From the NCBI GenBank assembly GCA_032718475.1, contig JAUCBJ010007684.1, forward strand, positions 1 to 32,575: DNA of 32,575 nucleotides. Direction: 5' to 3'. Below, in pieces: positions 29,080-32,575 of the stretch. Position 1 is the first letter of the stretch. Each line of letters begins with the position of its first letter. The notes under the pieces are model-generated. The model saw only the letters and a list, made by a program, of their open reading frames with translations. It had not been told where the DNA came from and ran no database searches. The DNA is from Nemertoderma westbladi. Its lineage: Eukaryota > Xenacoelomorpha > Nemertodermatida > Nemertodermatidae. The translations under genes were made by a program, and so were the position numbers.

Positions 29080-30375
29080 ATGCCTAGAAAGTGCTGCATT
29101 CCACTTTGTCGCTCCAACTATGCAAATGAATCACCGGTAACCGTTTATCGAGTTCCTAGTGACGAGCCGTATCATTCTCAATGAATGAGCGTTCTATTGA
29201 AAGTTCGCCAAAATTTAATTGTCTCCAAGCACACAGTTGTGTGTGAACTGCATTGGTCGGAGGGGTTTTCCCAACGTAGGGCTTTTCGCTCACAGAAATT
29301 AATTCCTGTCGAACCCCCCTCGATATGGCCTCAGATTTCTCCAAGTTGCTGTCCCATATCTCAGCCAAAACTGCGCGATGTATCTAAAGCCTTGGTTAAC
29401 CACTCAGGGAACATTTCTTTTGTTTGATTTTGTTCACTTGATGAAATCAATTCGCAATAATTGGATCACTGAAAAGAACCAGGCAATAAACCTCGATGGC
29501 AAGATAGCCAATTGGTCGAGTATTAGAAGTTTATACGAGTCTGAGAAGTCCAATGTTGTTAAAATTGGTCATCGACTTATTCACAAAGCTGTATACCCGA
29601 AACCTATTGAGAGACAAGACGTTTGTTTAATGCTTCGAGTATTTTGTGACGAAACTGTAACAGCTTTACGTACGGTACTCATACGAAATCAAACAAAACT
29701 GACAAAGACACGGCAGATTTCATAGAAGTTTTTGTGAAGGCATTCAAGATATTAAATGTGAAGTCCAAGAATGAGGCTATACATTTAAATGATGAATGGC
29801 GGAGTCCCATATCAGATCCTGGTGATAAACAGTTGGATATACTGCTCGATATAGCTTCTAATGTTGAGAAAATGAGGTGTGTAAATGGTAAAACTCGCTA
29901 TCAGACATTTACAACAGATACAGCTAGCGCCATTGTTCATACGTTTCGTGGTTTTGTAGATTTGGTGAAATCGTTACTTCAACGCAATTTCGATTATGTT
30001 TTGTGTGGTAATTTTACCACTGATCCACTGGAAAAAGCTTTCGGTCGGATTCGCCAGTCAGCGGGAGGAACATACTTCATTGCAGCAGTGCAAGCCCTTC
30101 AGTATTACCAAATACAAAAAACAAAACTGTTAGCCTCAATTAATTTCGAGTTTCTCCGACATGAGCAGTCAACAACGCAGAGCGATTACGACTCACATAA
30201 ATGCTCTAAATGTAATGTCATATTGACTGAATTTATTGTAGATCTCGTCGAGACACTACCTATGTGTGAAGATGAGATAAATGTTGACACTAAACAAGCG
30301 TTGTACTTTATTGCCGGTTATCTTCAGCGATCTTTACCGGAGAATACTAACATAGACCCTTCTACAGTTGTCTGA
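29080..30375 (+). pseudogene. P-element/THAP transposase, internally deleted and broken
   Basis: The ATG at 29,080 opens with MPRKCCIPLCRS, the start of a THAP DNA-binding domain. The second half has VVCELHW, giving the C2CH set with 44 positions between the second and third Cys. An in-frame TGA at 29,182-29,184 cuts the THAP domain. After it comes PPSIWPQISPSC, a Pro-rich segment often found after THAP in this family. The frame then jumps near 29,415 to LFDFVHLMKSIRNNW, the C-terminal half of the RNase H-like catalytic core of P-type transposases, and continues with GKIANWSSIRSLY and VYPKPIERQDVCLMLRVF. A compensating shift near 29,700 leads to DFIEVFVKAFKILN, then TTDPLEKAFGRIRQSAGGTY and a Cys pair CSKC. 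By comparison with typical lengths of 750-900 residues, about half is missing, mainly between THAP and FDFVHL, including the first catalytic Asp region. It is not functional. Confidence 0.85.
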
Positions 30376-30385
30376 TTATCTGTAC

Positions 30386-30723
30386 TATCCACTGATTAGA
30401 TGTTGCCATAGCAACAGGGCCTCGAGATAAACAATTTTAAATATGATATTTGAGATCCTCAGCATCGACTTAGTGGGGGTAGGTAAAGGTTAGAAGTTTG
30501 TATCTGCAGCCGTTTAGAAGTTAGATGTTGCCATAGCAACAGGGTCTCGAGATAAACAATTTTAAATATGATATTTGAGATCCTCAGCATCGACTTAGTG
30601 GGGGTAGGTAAAGGTTAGAAGTTTGTATCTACCATATATTCCGACTTACACCCATAAACAAAGTGGCCTCCAAGTCAGCTATTTGCCCGTGCGTTGTCAT
30701 GGCCTCTTATAAAGTAGGCCATG
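30386..30723 (-). repeat. P-like element, right terminal inverted repeat with 125-bp duplication
   Basis: This 338-bp repeat equals the 213-bp left TIR plus a 125-bp tandem duplication. TAGATGTTGCCATAGCAACA starts at 30,397 and again at 30,522. The first copy ends with 16 bp of new sequence (GCAGCCGTTTAGAAG...) before the second begins. The outer 26 bases can form the same hairpin as on the left. Confidence 0.9.
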
Positions 30724-30731
30724 GTGCCACC
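30724..30731. repeat. 8-bp target-site duplication, right (GTGCCACC)
   Basis: Exact copy of 23,903-23,910, directly after the terminal CATG of the right inverted repeat. Confidence 0.9.
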
Positions 30732-30779
30732 CAAGCGCCCAGTGGTTACAGGTTAGAGTGCTGGTTGGTGGCCCACCGT

Positions 30780-31353
30780 GACATGGATGCGTAGAGCCGA
30801 CCGTTAATTCTGAGGTTTCTTCAAACAGCTGACTTAAGACGCGCATGTGAGCTGCACCACGGGGATTAGGTACTGCAAAGTAGTCCAACTTGTAGTTCCT
30901 TTCTATTATGCCCAAAGCTATTGGAACCAAACATGGGTCCAAAGAGCCTTTCTGACAGCTCTCTCTTAATGACTTCGCTAAACATTCTAGGTCAATAGAC
31001 GGGTTTTTATCCAAGCGGGAGGAGCGTTGGAAGCTCGGTCGAAAAGTTCCCTAGATACTTACCCAAGAAGTTGTGCACTGAGTTATACTCCCAATAGTCT
31101 CCCTTTTCAATTCCGTATGTTTTAGGTATGGAATCGTTGGTTCCCAGAGCTCTTTCAAAGAGGCTATTTGCCATTGCTGCTAAACAAATCGAAATGAATT
31201 TGAGCTTTCGATGACTTTCCAGTATTTCCTGCCAATTACTTGTCTTATTTTCTTTGATCCACTCTCTTGCGTAGTCCTGAATTACAAGTTCTGATTTGAT
31301 AATAGATACAAAGTCGTCACTACTTTGAATTTTACTTAAGGGGAGATGGAACC
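30780..31353 (-). pseudogene. unassigned coding remnant beside the P-like insertion
   Basis: On the minus strand a frame open from 31,353 reads through IIKSELVIQDYAREWIKENK, WQEILESHRKLKFISI and an AMANSLFERALG segment to a stop near 31,007. A second frame, shifted by one, continues from 31,013 with IDLECLAKSLRESC, LVPIALGIIERNYKLDYF and HMRVLSQLFEETSELTV, to about 30,790. Together they look like one protein of about 190 residues broken by a single shift. Alternatively, GTAAGT near 31,058 and a CTAG about 76 bp downstream could form a tiny intron that would skip the break. I do not recognise the family. The composition is protein-like with predicted helices and no transposase motif. The P-like element lies just 3' of it and may have cut it off. 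Confidence 0.35.
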
Positions 31354-31489
31354 CTTAAAATTTTCAAAAAAATAAATTTTTTGAGGTTTTTTTTTAAGTT
31401 GTTTAAGATCACAATTTTCCGTAGATTATGGATATTGACACTTTAAAACCATATCATGAGCCCAAACCGCTTGAAACTCTGTCTGTTTG

Positions 31490-31905
31490 TCGGTTAGTTT
31501 GTTTTTTGTCTGCTTGTGAAAATACAGTGTAAAAAATTTCACTACATTTAGCTAAAACTTTTGGCTATGGGGTTTTCCTGGTCTGAGATTTCATTTAAGG
31601 TATCAGTTTCTAAAATTTATTGAGTCTAGTCCTATCTGTCCGTTTGTCTGTCTTTTTATTCTGTCTGTCAAAATATAAAAAAATACACCAGACCTAACTA
31701 AAGATATTGCTATGGGGTTTTTCTGGTCTGTGATATCGATTCTGGTATCAGTTTCTACAATTTATGGAGTCTAGTCCTATCTGCCCGTCTGTCGGTCTTT
31801 TTAGTCTGTCTGTCAAAATATAAAAAATACACCAGACCTAACTAAAAATTTTGCTATGGGGTTTTTCTGGTCTGTTAATTCGTTTCTGGTATCAGTTTCT
31901 AGGAT
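31490..31905. repeat. 145-bp tandem repeat, about 2.8 copies
   Basis: GCTATGGGGTTTT recurs at 31,564, 31,710 and 31,853 (spacings 146 and 143 bp). Around it are shared CTGGTCTG, GGTATCAGTTTCTA, GAGTCTAGTCCTATCTG and TCTGTCTGTCAAAATATAAA segments. The last two copies are the most alike. No coding potential. Confidence 0.8.
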
Positions 31906-32173
31906 TCCTATTGGTACCATATCTGACCATTATAGTTTGTTTATTAAAGTAGAACTACCAGTTGTTTAAAACGCCATTGATACAAACCAATAACAAACAA
32001 CCTAACAGATAACTGAATACATAAATAGGCCTGCTATTATTAAGCTAATTCCTGGTTTATTTGTTTATTTTTATGTAACATTTACCGGAACCAAACTGCA
32101 CCTAAAACTATCTGACTACATGACTATGTTGTAATACCTTCTGATTTTCAGTGGTCTATATTCTGATTTCCAG
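31906..32173. other. non-coding stretch
   Basis: I see nothing definable. A 25-bp near-duplication (TCTGATTTTCAGTGGTCTAT and TCTGATTTCCAGCGGTCTAT) around 32,139-32,185 creates two alternative splice-acceptor-like sites. Confidence 0.45.
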
Positions 32174-32575
32174 CGGTCTATATTCCGATATTAGACTAAT
32201 TTTAATTTCGTTCCCATGGTACCCAATATTGGCAGGAGGCAGTGAAGGGCAATATTCAGTTAATCGGCATCATATCGGTAAGTAGATTATTAAATAAATT
32301 ATATTGATTTAGAGAATAATAAAATAATTAATGTAATTAATTAATTTAAGTGTTAGGTATAATGATTATTACTTTCTATGGTACATGGTACGGTACTGAA
32401 TTAGACTATAGGCCTAATTAATTAATTTAAAGTATTGTAATAAATGAGGTCTATTAAATTATTTCCTGTAATAATATGCCGGTTATCTTTACAGAAATCC
32501 ACAGCCCGGATGTAGCTCCCAGTTCCTTCAATCCGGTTGATAACATCCCCAGTTCCAGAATTTATAATATAAATC
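32174..32575 (+). CDS. possible two-exon host gene fragment, open at the right edge
   Basis: Exon A: acceptor TTTCCAG at 32,167-32,173, a frame open from 32,175 to 32,277, then a donor GTAAGT at 32,278-32,283. Exon B: acceptor TCTTTACAG at 32,486-32,494, then a frame open to the window end. Exon A ends with one base of a codon and exon B begins with two. The joined frame is the one that stays open through exon B (reads ..RHHI then EIHSPDVAPSSFNPVDN). No domain is recognised and the start is not visible. Agreement of sites and phase over about 180 coding bases could still be chance. Confidence 0.25.

Larger units (their letters stand above)
23911..30723. mobile_element. P-element-like DNA transposon (THAP transposase), 6.8 kb
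   Basis: The element is bounded by CATG-starting terminal inverted repeats and an exact 8-bp direct duplication GTGCCACC. The left TIR is 213 bp (23,911-24,123). The right is 338 bp (30,386-30,723) because 125 bp is tandemly duplicated inside it. The paired parts differ at only about one base by eye, so the insertion is young or its ends are homogenised. The only transposase coding (29,080-30,375) is a broken, internally deleted THAP/P-type gene. Most of the remaining interior is a nested second element (24,155-28,718). Without that insertion the P-like element would be about 2.2 kb and non-autonomous. Confidence 0.9.

Noticed and set aside
30732-30775. SINE-like tRNA fragment (CCCAGTGGTTACAGGTTAGAG) at the right flank of the P-like element
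   Set aside because: It resembles an A box but no B box follows at tRNA-like distance.

Overview
The window looks like a repeat-rich stretch of an invertebrate animal genome, most likely a marine one. There is no compact operon-like gene order. Almost every recognisable protein belongs to a eukaryotic mobile element: CR1-like, RTE-like, BEL/Pao, piggyBac and P-element/THAP families. Several tRNA-derived repeats and AT-rich spacer with long C or G homopolymers fill much of the rest. No rRNA, CRISPR or functional tRNA gene is visible, and no ordinary host gene can be supported with confidence. The species cannot be determined from this sequence alone.

Layout, left half. 1-6.2 kb holds a 220-bp direct repeat pair (239-458 and 5135-5354). 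Between the two copies lie an SGNH-hydrolase-like reading frame (minus), a broken BEL/Pao pol fragment (minus) and an unassigned reading frame with one stop (plus). 6.25-8.9 kb is a 33-bp minisatellite followed by a 2.5-kb satellite of about 53 bp with higher-order structure. 9.0-9.8 kb carries a 408-bp near-perfect palindrome with divergent tRNA-like modules, set in a field of TGACAAGATA motifs. 10.2-10.7 kb has palindromes at a 163-bp spacing. 11.2-13.6 kb has G-rich repeats and then a decayed BEL/Pao gag-protease region (plus). 13.9-16.7 kb is a tRNA-like repeat of about 410 bp (one isolated copy and a 2.5-copy array). Between these copies sits a 5'-truncated RTE-like retrotransposon with a 12-bp target-site duplication. 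A piggyBac transposase fragment follows at 16.7-17.1 kb (minus).

Layout, right half. 18.65-22.5 kb is a nearly full-length CR1-like non-LTR element (minus). It encodes a signal-peptide-like start, a 2A ribosome-skipping motif, a PHD-type zinc finger, an APE endonuclease and a frameshifted reverse transcriptase. 22.7-23.9 kb holds two intronless, AT-rich plus-strand reading frames: a RING-finger protein and a packaging-type ATPase like those of Polinton/adintovirus-class DNA viruses. 23,911-30,723 is a P-element-like transposon with 213-bp inverted repeats and an exact 8-bp target duplication (GTGCCACC). Its THAP transposase is internally deleted and interrupted. Nested inside it is a second 4.56-kb element (24,155-28,718) with 13-bp inverted ends, which carries two minisatellites and a possible small spliced gene. 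The last 1.8 kb has an unassigned minus-strand coding remnant, a tandem repeat of about 145 bp and a possible pair of host exons running off the window.

Most of the window is therefore a layered record of insertions. The most informative junctions are the exact target duplications of the P-like and RTE-like insertions, the nested element inside the P-like transposon, and the virus-like pair beside it.
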